The notes: a model not told the origin generated them from the letters alone. 64,000 bases of DNA from Paenibacillus sabinae T27 (GCF_000612505.1 NZ_CP004078.1:3821252-3885251), one strand, 5' to 3'; positions 25,831 to 35,224 are shown, counted from the stretch's first letter. Program-made: numbers and translations.

Positions 25831-26949
25831 TTACCTCTTTCCGGCTGTGAATGCCACCCAGTCTTCTTCTCTCGTCACTTCACGGATTTCAAAGCCGGAG
25901 GCCAGCAGAGCCTTCCTTACCAGCGCTTCTTTATCCTTGTAAATGCCGGAAGAGATATAAATTCCGCCGGGCTGCAGCGCCCGGTATACGTCATCCGTGA
26001 ACAGCACGAGAATCTCCGCCAAAATATTCGCCACCACAATCTTAACCGGCAGCGTCACGCCGAGTCCGCCCTGCGCAGAATCCAAACCGGCTGCCGGACT
26101 GCCGTCCGGGCCGTCAAGCACCGATGCGTCTGCTCCGGCGGCTTCGTCCGCCGCACCGCTTTCGGCCGGCCGCTGCGACGGCCTTGCCGAGGGCCACATC
26201 GCTCCCGCAGGCGTATCCACCGCTCCTTCTCCGCCGAGCAGGGACAGAAGATCACTCTCTTTTACCGTGATGACGTCCGAGAGACCGTTCAGCTTCACGT
26301 TCTCCATGGCGCTGTATACGGCCACGGGGTCAAGATCCAATGCAAGTACGGACCGCGCTCCCAGCAGCATCGCGCCGACGGCCAGAATACCCGAGCCTGT
26401 TCCGACATCGATCACTTCTTCTCCGCCTTTGATCGCTTTCTCCAGCGCTCGCAGACATAGGGCGGTCGTCGGATGGGTGCCGGTGCCAAAGGCCATGCCG
26501 GGGTCGAGCACGATGATTTTCTCGTCCGGGCTTTCGGGAGTGTACTCTTCCCATACCGGCTTGATCGTCAGCCGTTCACTTAACCGTAGCGGCTTGAAAT
26601 ACTGCTTCCAAGCATGAGCCCAGTCTTCTTCATCCACTGTCTTCCAGCTGATCTCCGCCTTGCCGGGATCGATCCCGAATTCCCGCAGCTCCTCAATGCG
26701 TGGCGCTAGCTCCGCGCAAATGCCGTCCATCGGGGTTTCTTCAGTGAAATAGCCCTTAATCACCGCTTCCCCTTCGGGAATATCGTTCAGCGGCTCGTCG
26801 TAGAGCTCGCCGTAGCGCGTGTCGCGGTCCTTGTTCAGCGTGCCGGATTCTTCAATGGAAACGCCCCCGGCTCCCGCATCATGCAGCATTGCGGAAATCA
26901 TCTCCTGCGCTTCTTCGGTCGTATGTATCGTCAATTCATGCCATCGCAT
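25831..26949 (-). CDS. prmA: Ribosomal protein L11 methyltransferase PrmA
   Basis: The 372-residue protein is PrmA. The N-terminal substrate-binding domain starts MRWHELTIHTTEEAQ, and the methyltransferase domain has DPGMAFGTGTHPTT, IDVGTGSGILAVGA and the catalytic-site VVANILAEIL. It methylates ribosomal protein L11 on lysine residues. Bacillus PrmA is about 310 residues. The extra length is a ~60-residue Pro/Ala/Ser/Gly/Asp insert between the ESDLLSLL strand and LPVKIVVANI, in a surface loop of the SAM domain. GGAGG precedes the ATG. It leads the cluster prmA-S2P-rsmE-mtaB. Confidence 0.94.
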   Translation of the reverse strand: MRWHELTIHTTEEAQEMISAMLHDAGAGGVSIEESGTLNKDRDTRYGELYDEPLNDIPEGEAVIKGYFTEETPMDGICAELAPRIEELREFGIDPGKAEISWKTVDEEDWAHAWKQYFKPLRLSERLTIKPVWEEYTPESPDEKIIVLDPGMAFGTGTHPTTALCLRALEKAIKGGEEVIDVGTGSGILAVGAMLLGARSVLALDLDPVAVYSAMENVKLNGLSDVITVKESDLLSLLGGEGAVDTPAGAMWPSARPSQRPAESGAADEAAGADASVLDGPDGSPAAGLDSAQGGLGVTLPVKIVVANILAEILVLFTDDVYRALQPGGIYISSGIYKDKEALVRKALLASGFEIREVTREEDWVAFTAGKR

Positions 26950-27101
26950 TGTCTCGTCCGTTCCTCCTACAAGTTTTGTTTCCTATTTTCCAAACGGAAG
27001 TCGCAGCCATTATTATACCTTACCGCCGTGCCTAGCGCCAAACCGGAACGCTCCCCGCGCAATATCAAACGGCTGAACAGGCCGGGATGACAAAGCCCGC
27101 G

Positions 27102-27677
27102 CTAGCTGTTAAGAACCCCTTTTTTACGGCAGATGCAGTCCTTCACATGGTCATCCACCATTCCCGACGCCTGCATAAACGCATAACAGATCGTGGAGCC
27201 GACGAATTTCATACCTTTCTTTTTCAGCGCTTTGCTCATGGTATCCGACTCCGGCGTCGACGCGGGAACGTCCTTCAGGCTCTCCCGCTCGTTCACGGCC
27301 GGCGCGCCGCCGACAAAGCTCCACAAATAACGGCCGAAGCTTCCCTCATCCCGGGAAATTTCGCTGTAAACATGCGCATTATTGATAATGGCTTTGATCT
27401 TGAGGCGGTTCCGAATGATCCCGGCATTATTCATCAGCTCTTCGATTTTTGCGTCGTCATAACGGACAATCTTACCCGGATCGAAGCTGTCGAAGGCTGC
27501 ACGGTAATTCTCTCTTTTTTTCAAAATCGTATACCAGCTCAGGCCCGCCTGCATCCCTTCCAGCATCAGCAGCTCGAACAGCTTCAGGTCATCGTATTCC
27601 GGCTTCCCCCATTCTTCGTCATGGTAGGCAATATAGAGAGGATCGCTGTTGACCCAGCCGCATCGGGTTATGTTCAT
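27102..27677 (-). CDS. tag: DNA-3-methyladenine glycosylase I
   Basis: The 191-residue protein excises 3-methyladenine from alkylated DNA. It begins MNITRCGWVNSDPLYIAYHD, with the first zinc-site Cys. The catalytic-region EGMQAGLSWYTILKKR follows, and the C-terminal zinc ligands are in CYAFMQASGMVDDH and CICRKK. I start at 27677 because AAAGGAAG precedes that ATG; an ATG at 27701 lacks a ribosome site. It lies 150 bp upstream of prmA with no terminator seen between them. Confidence 0.95.
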   Translation of the reverse strand: MNITRCGWVNSDPLYIAYHDEEWGKPEYDDLKLFELLMLEGMQAGLSWYTILKKRENYRAAFDSFDPGKIVRYDDAKIEELMNNAGIIRNRLKIKAIINNAHVYSEISRDEGSFGRYLWSFVGGAPAVNERESLKDVPASTPESDTMSKALKKKGMKFVGSTICYAFMQASGMVDDHVKDCICRKKGVLNS

Positions 27678-27771
27678 GGATGACTTCCTTTCGTGACTCA
27701 TTCTCTGCTTTCTTGTAAAGTTAGACTAATGACTGGGGCGGTGCTTGTCAAATGCTATGCAGTAATGAGCC

Positions 27772-27803
27772 AAAAAAAAAGAGGGGGCCATGGGGCCCTC
27801 CTC
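27772..27803 (-). terminator. Terminator of the broken sigma/DUF4179-like operon
   Basis: Minus-strand GAGG-A-GGGCC / GGCCC-CCTC (9 bp, one bulge) is followed by T9, about 40 bp after the stop codon. Confidence 0.9.
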
Positions 27804-27844
27804 CCAAAACTCTATTCAATTCCCGTTCTCATCTCTGAACTCTA

Positions 27845-29523
27845 TTACTCCGTGCCTCCTCCGGCCGCCTCTCCGGACTGAAGGACAACCCTTGTTTCTT
27901 TTTCCGGATCGTCGGTTGTGTAATAAAACATATGAATTTCTGCTTCCGTCCCCTTGAAATTCTTGTAAACGTCGATGGCCTTGTTATTGCCGTCCCCGGC
28001 AAAGTTCACCGTGAGCGGTTTACCGAGCAATCTCTCTTTGCCCTGCATAATGTAGGTCTGGTTAATACCGCCGAAACGGGCATCTTCGCTTCCGGTTTCC
28101 ACGTACAGATCGGCTCCCTGCTTGTAATAGGTCCACGTTACCGGATAACCGCCGATTGTTGTTTCCAGCGTCCGCTTTTTACCAGAGATTCCCTTCAGTT
28201 GAAACGACGTTTGCTTGTCTTCATGAATGGTAACTTTGTGCTTGCCCACAAAAACAATCGGTGTCTCTTTGGTCACCTTCAGATCGAGCGGCCGCTCAAT
28301 GCGCAGGCTGATCTGATAGGGGTCCTCTATGGAATAATATCTCGGTCCTTCGAGCGTTTTCCCGCCGACCTCCAAACTATATTTTTATAAGGAATTTCCT
28401 GATATTTCTCCGGGGTTCTGATTACGAGCCGAATCTGCGTCGGTGTAATAACCATCTTCTCCAGCGTGCTCACGTTGTCCCCAGCTTCCAGCGGCAAGTT
28501 AAGCGCTGTCTGTAACGTTCCGCTCTGCATTTGTTTTTTGCTGAGCTGAAGATCGAATGTCCACGGTCCGTCCACCGTGTGGTCTATCCGCGTATACTGC
28601 AGTTTGAACACCGTATTCCCTGATGAGATGGCCTTTGGATCAAAATACTGCTGTGAGGTATAATTTCCGCTTCCATCCGGCTTGCCAAAGGTCCCCCCAG
28701 GCAGCGGTTTCACTTCCATACCGTCCCGGTAAGCGACTATCTGCGGAAAGGTCCACGACTTCACTTCCGGGCGATCGAACGTTACAGTTGAGGCGAACAT
28801 CATTTTGTCCGTCCCTTGTGCAAACGGCTGAATCTTTATTTTTTGCATCCCGTCCCGTCCGATGGTGAAGCTTTGCGGCTCCTTGGAAGCGGGATTGAGA
28901 TTGACCTCCTGTTCCTGCTGACTGTATTTCCGCAGTTCCTCCGCAACCAACTGGACCTGCGCGTTATCCTGCGAAGGCGCCCAATCGGTCTCGAAAATAC
29001 CAAAATACCTCTGATTGGGTGCATCCCGCCTCAGCAAACCAGGCCCTTCTGACTTAATCAGATTTCCTTCAGCGTCCCTTAGCGAGAACCCTTTGAAATT
29101 CCAAAACTCCTCCGGCGGGCGGAACCCGGCATCGAGCGTGTACAAAATAACGGTTCGGTTATCGTCAACTATTGCCGTACGCAGGGTCATGGTAATGCCT
29201 TCCCTGGTAATGGACTGCTCCAGCGTCTGACCCATATTTTGCTCAAGCGCCGCCTGAATGCCGCTCTTTCCGTTTAACATATAGCTCCAGTCATAACGTA
29301 TGGCCGCATAGACGGGAGCCGCGACAAGCAGCGCTCCAAGAGTGGCGGCAATCGCGATTCTCTTCACCTTCCGCTTTCGGACAAAAGGGACGGGAGAGGT
29401 CTTTTTCCATTCCTGATCGGTCTGAATCTGCTGCATCCGCTCCCACATGGCGTCAAAGTCGGGGTATGGCACTTGTTCGTCGTCATTTAACCGAAGCCTG
29501 AGCTCGTCTTCCAGTCTCTTCAT
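27845..29523 (-). pseudogene. DUF4179-like membrane protein (putative anti-sigma partner), frameshifted
   Basis: The first part (398 codons from 29523) has a cytoplasmic N-terminus of ~65 residues, one membrane helix (about 73-90, IAIAATLGALLVAAPVYAAI) and a large extracytoplasmic beta-rich region, the pattern of DUF4179-type proteins encoded after ECF sigma factors. The frame then runs into unrelated sequence ending RSKDRDIIP, while a second frame continues to 27845 with LEVGGKTLEGPRYYSIEDPY. The break is in an A5 run on the minus strand (28382-28386). Six As would give IPYKKYSLEVGGKTLEG and one protein of about 559 residues. The start overlaps the end of the sigma gene by 41 bp. It is either a real lesion or a homopolymer error. 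Confidence 0.75.
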
Positions 29524-30030
29524 AGTTTCCCTCCTTTTCAGCCTGCCCTTCCTTTTCCAGCATCTTTCGCATCAGCCTCAGTCCTTTATACAGCCTTGAT
29601 TTCGTTGTTCCGAGCGGAACGGACAGCATCTCCGAAATATCGGACAGGCTGAAATCATGCATGTACCTCAGCGTAACGGCCGCCCTGATTTTGACGGGGA
29701 GCCGTTCCAGATAAACGGCCCATTCTCCCGCCGTCTCCCGGTCCTCCACAATCCGGTCCACCGGCTTGTTCGCTTCTCCGGTCAGAAGATGCCGGTTGTC
29801 CTCCACCTTCAGCCTCACCATGCGTCCGCGCTTGAGGTGATTCAGGCAATGGTTCACGGTGATTCGCATGATCCAGGCTTTGAGGTTAACGATGTCTTCC
29901 CGGCGGCTGCGGAATGCGGCAATAAAGACGTCCTGGCATAAATCTTCGGCATCCGCCGCGTTATGCACCATATAGTATCAGGTTCGGTATAATCTCTTCT
30001 GTACGTCTCGAACAGTTCACGGTCATCCAA
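29483..30030 (-). pseudogene. ECF RNA polymerase sigma factor with disrupted 5' end
   Basis: From 29971 downward 162 codons read a sigma-70 family protein: region 2 MVHNAADAEDLCQDVFIAAF and region 4 SLSDISEMLSVPLGTTKSRL. The first ~20 residues are missing in that frame. A perfect GGAGG with a TTG start at 30030 opens another frame, LDDRELFETYRRD, a normal ECF N-terminus. Between them (about 29978-29994) the sequence would read LYRT-stop-YYMVH if one T were added, so at least one frameshift separates the start from the body. With the base restored a TGA still sits where relatives have Cys. The next gene, a DUF4179-like membrane protein, is broken too. Translation from the internal ATG at 29971 would lack part of region 2. 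Confidence 0.75.
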
Positions 30031-30111
30031 TGCAGGGCCCTCCTTTCCTGTCGGTTTCGTCTATATAACAATCGGGGAGGCCAAAAGGTTCATTATCCGG
30101 ATGAAAAGTAT

Positions 30112-30140
30112 AAAAAAAGGGGCCGGCTCCAGGCCGCCCC
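30112..30140 (-). terminator. Terminator after the hypothetical gene at 30163-30615
   Basis: Minus-strand GGGGC-GGC / GCC-G-GCCCC stem is followed by T7, 23 bp after the stop. Confidence 0.88.
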
Positions 30141-30162
30141 CCAAACTCGATATTCTCTTTTC

Positions 30163-30615
30163 TCATTGAAACCATTTCAGCAAGCTGTACGGCAAATAGT
30201 TGCCGATTCCGACTGTCCCGTCCGGGCCGACCTTAACGCCGATTCCACTGCCGAATTTGGTGTTAGCCGTTTCCAGGCTGCCCGCCTGAATTTTATCCCC
30301 GGAAAAGCGTACTTCCAGCTCGCTTCCATCCGCCAGCACCAAGGCCGCTCTGGCCTCGGCGCCAATTTGCAGCTGATACACGGGCCGGCCGGTTTGGTCT
30401 CTCACCGCGAACACGCCGGGAACGGAATGAATTAGATTCGAATACGGACTGCCAGCGGGTTCATTTTTTAAAACTTCGAACACCGGGGCTTCGTCCCGGC
30501 CATGCAGCACGCTGACTTTGAGCCCGTCCGGTGCCGATTCCAGAATAAAATAACGGTCCGCAAACGACAGCGGTATGGAGTATTCCCCGAATTGATAGCC
30601 TAAAATAAGTGTCAT
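30163..30615 (-). CDS. Hypothetical protein, beta-rich
   Basis: The 150-residue product has no signal peptide or membrane segment. It has a beta-strand pattern with many Gly and Val and ends KVGPDGTVGIGNYLPYSLLKWFQ. GGGAGGG lies 8-9 nt upstream of the ATG. I do not recognise a family. It is the last gene of a minus-strand run of small genes (31021 to 30163) that ends in a clear terminator. Codon use is like that of its neighbours, so it is likely real. Confidence 0.65.
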   Translation of the reverse strand: MTLILGYQFGEYSIPLSFADRYFILESAPDGLKVSVLHGRDEAPVFEVLKNEPAGSPYSNLIHSVPGVFAVRDQTGRPVYQLQIGAEARAALVLADGSELEVRFSGDKIQAGSLETANTKFGSGIGVKVGPDGTVGIGNYLPYSLLKWFQ

Positions 30616-30636
30616 TTATGTATCCCTCCCAAGCAT

Positions 30637-30808
30637 TCACAATTCGACGCCAAGCAGGCAAAAACCTTCTCCGGCAGACCGGATTCGTTTAATTTCTTGC
30701 GCCGACACAGTTTCGGTTACTTTCCGAAATTCTAGGAGAACGGTTCCGCCAAAAAAGTCCCTGATCAGCGCCTGAATCATAGACAGGGCCGCCAGGGACA
30801 ACCGGCAT
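30637..30808 (-). pseudogene. Small hypothetical gene, probably frameshifted
   Basis: An ATG at 30808, after AAGAGTAAAGG, opens MPVVPGGPVYDSGADQGLF and then meets a T6 run on the minus strand (30751-30756). If one T is removed the frame continues as GGTVLLEFRKVTETVSAQE to the stop at 30637, giving a plausible 56-residue protein. As written, neither frame is a sensible gene alone. It lies between two small hypothetical genes in the same direction. Family unknown; the frameshift is inferred from coding quality only. Confidence 0.4.
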
Positions 30809-30829
30809 GTACCTTTACTCTTAACGGAT

Positions 30830-31021
30830 CTATTCCTCGTCCTCAATTATCTCGTGAAGCTGTCTGCGGTCCGCCGCCTGCGCCCGGTCCTGAGCCTCGA
30901 CGTCGTCCCGGTCCGCTTCCGCCGCGGAAAATTCAACGTCCTCATTCTTGGCACCGAACAGCTTCTTCATCTTCTCATTCTTGGACAGCACTTTTGAATT
31001 TCTGACCATTCCGGACAGCAT
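30830..31021 (-). CDS. Small acidic hypothetical protein
   Basis: This 63-residue ORF reads MLSGMVRNSKVLSKNEKMKK and then an Asp/Glu/Ala-rich tail ending HEIIEDEE. AAAAGGGG directly precedes the first ATG, so the internal ATG four codons later may be the real start. No domain is recognised. It heads the small-gene run ending at 30163. Confidence 0.45.
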   Translation of the reverse strand: MLSGMVRNSKVLSKNEKMKKLFGAKNEDVEFSAAEADRDDVEAQDRAQAADRRQLHEIIEDEE

Positions 31022-31065
31022 CCCCTTTTCTAATTTTTGAAGAACCTATTTCCAGCAGGAGACGA

Positions 31066-31422
31066 TCAGAGCATTCCGCCGGCTTCCTCGATAATAGACA
31101 AAGCTTGATGGAAGGCCCCCTCTTCGATCACGACGGTCAGGAGAACATCCCGTCCTGTCGGACCTCCGGCCCCCCCATCGCTCATCCCGCTCGCACTCGG
31201 GTCGGCGGCGGCCATAACGCCTGCGTCGGGATATCCGGTAGCCGCTGTTCCAAGGCTTGTAATTTGGCCGTTGGCCGGGATAGCCTGGGAAGTGAACCCT
31301 CCGCCATAACGGCTGAAACGGTCAATGGATAAATCGATAACCCGAAGCGATTGCAGCTTGCGCGAGACGCTCTCGGCTTCCTCGGGACTTTTGAAATAGG
31401 CGAGAATACTTTTTTCAGCCAT
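31066..31422 (-). CDS. Hypothetical protein, possible ferredoxin-like fold
   Basis: The 118-residue product begins MAEKSILAYFKSPEEAESVS, has a Gly/Ala-rich middle and ends VVIEEGAFHQALSIIEEAGG. The start and end could form a split beta-alpha-beta unit similar to small stress-induced proteins of Bacillus and Paenibacillus, with a disordered loop between. That is a shape guess, not a family hit. AGGA lies just before the ATG. The gene stands alone. Confidence 0.6.
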   Translation of the reverse strand: MAEKSILAYFKSPEEAESVSRKLQSLRVIDLSIDRFSRYGGGFTSQAIPANGQITSLGTAATGYPDAGVMAAADPSASGMSDGGAGGPTGRDVLLTVVIEEGAFHQALSIIEEAGGML

Positions 31423-31533
31423 AATCCTGTTGCACGCTCCTCTTCGAAAGCGGACGAAATGCCCGCTGGGATTTCAGCCCTTAGCGTATGCAGGTATGCC
31501 GGAATTTATCCTGTAATACAAGCTGCCGGAACA

Positions 31534-31572
31534 GAAAAGCGGACAGCACCTTGAGCCGGGCTATCCGCTTTC
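31534..31572 (-). terminator. Hairpin after the sucrose PTS gene
   Basis: A 12-bp stem with one mismatch (31536-31547 with 31560-31571) lies 45 bp after the PTS stop. The T-tail is weak (TTCTGTT). Confidence 0.6.
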
Positions 31573-31616
31573 AGATTAGTTTATTTTAAAGCTCCCGCAC
31601 CCGGCCTTTTTGAAGG

Positions 31617-33632
31617 TCAGGCATGATGGGGAACCGCGTAATTCACCTTCATCAGCCGGTCGGCGGCAGCAGTTACCTTGCCGCTGGAGATAAGGCTGAA
31701 ATCAAGCACGCCTTCGATTCCGTTTGGAATAATCACGGGTGTGATGGTGGACAGTCCAGCTTTGCGGATCAATTCAGGGTCGAATTCGATCAGCAATTGT
31801 CCCGCCTTCACATGATCGCCGGTGCGAACACTCAGCGCAAATCCTTCACCTTTTAACGAGACGGTGTCGATACCGACATGAATCAGCACCTGCACGCCGC
31901 TGGCATGCTCCAGAATGATTGCATGCTTGCTCTTCAACATGACATGCGCCACGACGGCGTCGAAAGGAGCATAGACCTTTCCTTCATCCGGCTGAATCGC
32001 GATGCCGTCTCCCATCTGCTTCTCGGCAAAGGCCGGATCAGGCACCTGGCCAAGCTCGACCAACTCGCCGCTAATCGGAGCAAGCACCGTCAGCGTACCG
32101 GGCGCATCCACCAGAGCAGCGCGGTCTTTTGCAAAAACAGGGACCTTTGCGGGCTCCGCAGTCTGGACGGCAGATACTGAAGGAACAGCTGCGTCTGCGC
32201 TTGGCGCACGGCCCGATGTTTCAGCGGTCAGTTCTTCCGCACCTTCCGATGCAGCATCGCGGTAGCCGAACATCCATGTCAGAACGAAGGAGACGGCCAT
32301 GGCGGTAAGATTGCATACGATGTACAGCGGAAGCTGACCGTTCATATACAGCAGGGTGCCGGGGATGACGGTAATCGCCATTCCTGTCCCGGACAGATGA
32401 ACAAGTGAAGCCAGGAAGCCGCCCGCCGCGCCGCCGACAAGCCCCATAACGAAAGGCTTCATGTAGCGCAGGTTCACCCCGAAGATGGCCGGCTCGGTAA
32501 TTCCGAGAAACGCCGACAGCGAGGACGGCAGCGCCAGCGCTTTCAATTTGACGTTCTTCGTCTTCAGACCGACGGCCAGGCATGCCGCGCCTTGGGCGGC
32601 CATGGCGCAAGTAATGATCGCGTTGAACGGATTGGAGCCCGTCTTCTCCAGAAGCTGAATTTCCAGGAAATTAAAGATATGATGCACACCCGTTACGACA
32701 ACGATCTGTTGGAAGAAACCGATAAGCAGACCAGCGATGCCAAACGGCAGGCCAAGCAAATAAGTGGTTCCGTTCAATACAACCGTTTCCAAAGTATGAA
32801 ACACCGGTCCGATGGCAAATAAGCCAAGCGTAATCATAACCAGCAGCGTAAGGAACGGCGTCAGAATTAAATCAAGCGCTTCCGGAATGCGCTTTCGTAA
32901 AACCTTCTCCAATTTGGCGCCAAGCAAACCGATGAAGAAGGCAGGCAATACGGAGCCTTGGTAACCTACGACAGGAATGAATCCGAGGAACGTAAGCGGT
33001 TCGGCGTTCCCTCCCGCAACGGCATAGGCATTGGGCAGCGCCGGATTTACCAGCATCAGGCCAAGGACGATACCAAGAACGGGACTTCCCCCAAACACCC
33101 GGAAGGCCGACCAGGCGACAAGCGCGGGCAGGAAAGCAAACGCGGTATCGGTCAAAATCTGCGTGAACAGCAGAAAGTTCGGCGAGATGTCTTCCGGAGC
33201 GGCTCCGAACAAAGAGAGAATTTGCGGCTGGGTCAGCAGGCCTCGCAGGCCCATAAACAGCCCGGTCGCCACGAGGACGGGAATAATGGGGACAAATACG
33301 TCCCCGAATGTGCGAATGGCCCGCTGGAGCGTATTCCCCGCTTTTTTCCCCTCCTGCTTCAGATTCTCCTTGGAAGTGCTCTCAATGCCGAGCTTCTCCA
33401 CCTCTTCGAAGATCCGGTTAACGGTACCAGTTCCAAATATAATCTGATACTGCCCCGAGTTGAAAAAGGCTCCTTTTACCTTGTCGATGCTCTCCGTGCG
33501 CTTCTGGTCGATCAGCGCTTTGTCCCGCACCATAATCCGCAGGCGGGTGGCGCAGTGCGCAAACGAAACGATATTTTCTCTTCCTCCAATAGCCTCTACA
33601 ACCTGCTCGGCGATCTTTTGGTTTTCGGACAT
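31617..33632 (-). CDS. Sucrose-type PTS transporter, EIIBCA
   Basis: The 671-residue protein is a fused PTS permease. The EIIB domain (1-90) has the phospho-cysteine in SFAHCATRLR (C27). EIIC membrane helices cover about 105-460. A disordered linker precedes the EIIA domain (about 520-660), with the active histidine in VLIHVGIDTVSLKGEG. Together with scrB and a LacI regulator it forms a sucrose regulon, so sucrose (entering as sucrose-6-phosphate) is the likely substrate; trehalose is less likely. I start at 33632 (MSENQKIAEQ, with GGGAGG upstream), 20 bp after scrB ends. Confidence 0.9.
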   Translation of the reverse strand: MSENQKIAEQVVEAIGGRENIVSFAHCATRLRIMVRDKALIDQKRTESIDKVKGAFFNSGQYQIIFGTGTVNRIFEEVEKLGIESTSKENLKQEGKKAGNTLQRAIRTFGDVFVPIIPVLVATGLFMGLRGLLTQPQILSLFGAAPEDISPNFLLFTQILTDTAFAFLPALVAWSAFRVFGGSPVLGIVLGLMLVNPALPNAYAVAGGNAEPLTFLGFIPVVGYQGSVLPAFFIGLLGAKLEKVLRKRIPEALDLILTPFLTLLVMITLGLFAIGPVFHTLETVVLNGTTYLLGLPFGIAGLLIGFFQQIVVVTGVHHIFNFLEIQLLEKTGSNPFNAIITCAMAAQGAACLAVGLKTKNVKLKALALPSSLSAFLGITEPAIFGVNLRYMKPFVMGLVGGAAGGFLASLVHLSGTGMAITVIPGTLLYMNGQLPLYIVCNLTAMAVSFVLTWMFGYRDAASEGAEELTAETSGRAPSADAAVPSVSAVQTAEPAKVPVFAKDRAALVDAPGTLTVLAPISGELVELGQVPDPAFAEKQMGDGIAIQPDEGKVYAPFDAVVAHVMLKSKHAIILEHASGVQVLIHVGIDTVSLKGEGFALSVRTGDHVKAGQLLIEFDPELIRKAGLSTITPVIIPNGIEGVLDFSLISSGKVTAAADRLMKVNYAVPHHA

Positions 33633-33652
33633 AAATATCTTTGCCTCCCTGT

Positions 33653-35134
33653 TTAATGAGTATCCCACTTTAAAGCGTCAAAAGCTACTCTCCCGCCCTC
33701 CGCAAAGAAAGTGATTCCCGTGCTTTCCTGCTCCGGAAAGATTCGGGCTGTAAAAGTGGCCTCGCCGTCATTCACAAAAACTTCAACCGAGGAAATGTCC
33801 ACGAACAAATGCAGAGTGAGCGCTCCGTCCTTAAGCTCAAGCGGACATTTTCTTTCCGTTCCGTATTTCAAGGCAAAGCTTTGTCCGGAAAGAGAACGGT
33901 CCAGCACCAGCTTTCCTTCCGCGCGGTCGTAATAGAGCACCGTTTTCTCCAGACGTCCCGCCCGGAATTCAATGCCGAACCGGTCCGCTCCTTCGTCCCG
34001 GATCTCAACCTGCAGCTCGTACGCGTCGCCTGCAAGCTCTGCAATGGAAAGCGATTGGTCATTCACAACCGTTCGCACTTCGGTTTTGGCTCCCCTAAGC
34101 TTCTCCAATTCCCGAACCGGGCGCTGAATCAGCCGGCCATCCTTAAGGCTTAATTCCCGAGGGACAGTCAGGCAATGCGCCCAGCCCTGATCATCCGTCG
34201 GATATTCGATCTCCGGCAGCCCCATCCAGGCCGTGAGCAGGCGTCTGCCGTCGGGAGCCTGCATCGTCTGCGGAGCGTAAAAATCGAATCCGTAGTCCAG
34301 TTCCCGGAACTCGCCGTGCTGAAATTCCCGGCTGCTTAGATTCATCGGCGATCCGATCAAATAGCCGGAATGATAGATGTTGCGGAAGCGGTCGCCCTGC
34401 CTGGACAGCCCCTGCGGCGAAAAGAGCAGGATTCCCGTTCCATCCTGTTCAAAATAATCCGGGCATTCCCACATATAGCCGAATGATTTCAAGCTTGTGC
34501 CGATTTCTCCTGCAAAATGCCACTGCCTCAGGTCCGGGGAGCGGAACATTACCGCGCTTCCCGTCATGTCCAGGCGCTGCGCGCCGATAACGCAGTAGTA
34601 GCTTCCTTCCGCTTCCCATACCTTGGGGTCCCTGAAATGATCGGTATAGCCACGCGGCACTTTCAGAATGACCGGCTGCTCCAGCTTGGTTATTACCCCA
34701 TCTGGCTCCATAACGGCCATGCATTGAAAAGGATGCCGGACCCATTCCCGGCTGCGGGTATTGCCCGTATACATCAGGTACAGCTTCCCGTCCTTCTCGA
34801 TGGCGCTTCCCGAAAAAGCTCCGTGAGAATCAAAAGGTCCGCCCGGGGCGATGCCAATCCCGCGATTTCGCCAATGAACGAGGTCGGTAGAAGAGGTATG
34901 ATACCAATATTTCATGCCATGCCCCGTTCCCAGCGGAAACCATTGGTAGAACAAATGATATTCCCCTTCAAAAAAGGAAAATCCGTTGGGGTCGTTAAGC
35001 AGCCCAGCTTCGGGTTGGATATGAAACTTCTGTCTCCAGGGGCTTTGTTCCGCCAGTTGTTTCAGCGATTCCCATTCGCCTTCCTCCGCTTGGTCAATTC
35101 GCCGGTATAATTGTTCTCTGCTCATTTTTACCAT
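33653..35134 (-). CDS. scrB: Sucrose-6-phosphate hydrolase (GH32)
   Basis: The 493-residue protein is a glycoside hydrolase family 32 enzyme that splits sucrose-6-phosphate to glucose-6-phosphate and fructose. It shows the nucleophile motif GLLNDPNG (D48), the stabiliser motif FRDPKVW and the acid/base motif WECPDYF. A C-terminal beta-sandwich ends FFAEGGRVAFDALKW. No signal peptide is present, so it acts in the cytoplasm on PTS product. It lies between the three operators and the PTS gene. The first ATG has a weak GGTGAG site; the ATG three codons later is possible. Confidence 0.94.
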   Translation of the reverse strand: MVKMSREQLYRRIDQAEEGEWESLKQLAEQSPWRQKFHIQPEAGLLNDPNGFSFFEGEYHLFYQWFPLGTGHGMKYWYHTSSTDLVHWRNRGIGIAPGGPFDSHGAFSGSAIEKDGKLYLMYTGNTRSREWVRHPFQCMAVMEPDGVITKLEQPVILKVPRGYTDHFRDPKVWEAEGSYYCVIGAQRLDMTGSAVMFRSPDLRQWHFAGEIGTSLKSFGYMWECPDYFEQDGTGILLFSPQGLSRQGDRFRNIYHSGYLIGSPMNLSSREFQHGEFRELDYGFDFYAPQTMQAPDGRRLLTAWMGLPEIEYPTDDQGWAHCLTVPRELSLKDGRLIQRPVRELEKLRGAKTEVRTVVNDQSLSIAELAGDAYELQVEIRDEGADRFGIEFRAGRLEKTVLYYDRAEGKLVLDRSLSGQSFALKYGTERKCPLELKDGALTLHLFVDISSVEVFVNDGEATFTARIFPEQESTGITFFAEGGRVAFDALKWDTH

Positions 35135-35177
35135 TTGCTCACCGCTTTGAATTATATTTTTTCTTGAATTTCGTTTC

Positions 35178-35193
35178 TTGGAACCGGTTCCAA
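35178..35193. promoter_or_regulatory. LacI-family operator O1 of the sucrose genes
   Basis: TTGGAACCGGTTCCAA is a perfect 16-bp palindrome, 44 bp upstream of scrB. It has the CG centre typical of LacI-family operators. Confidence 0.9.
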
Positions 35194-35208
35194 CTTGGTC
35201 ATAAAATT

Positions 35209-35224
35209 AAGGAACCGGTTCCAA
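35209..35224. promoter_or_regulatory. LacI-family operator O2 of the sucrose genes
   Basis: AAGGAACCGGTTCCAA carries the same perfect 12-bp core GGAACCGGTTCC, centred 31 bp (about three helical turns) from O1. Confidence 0.9.
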
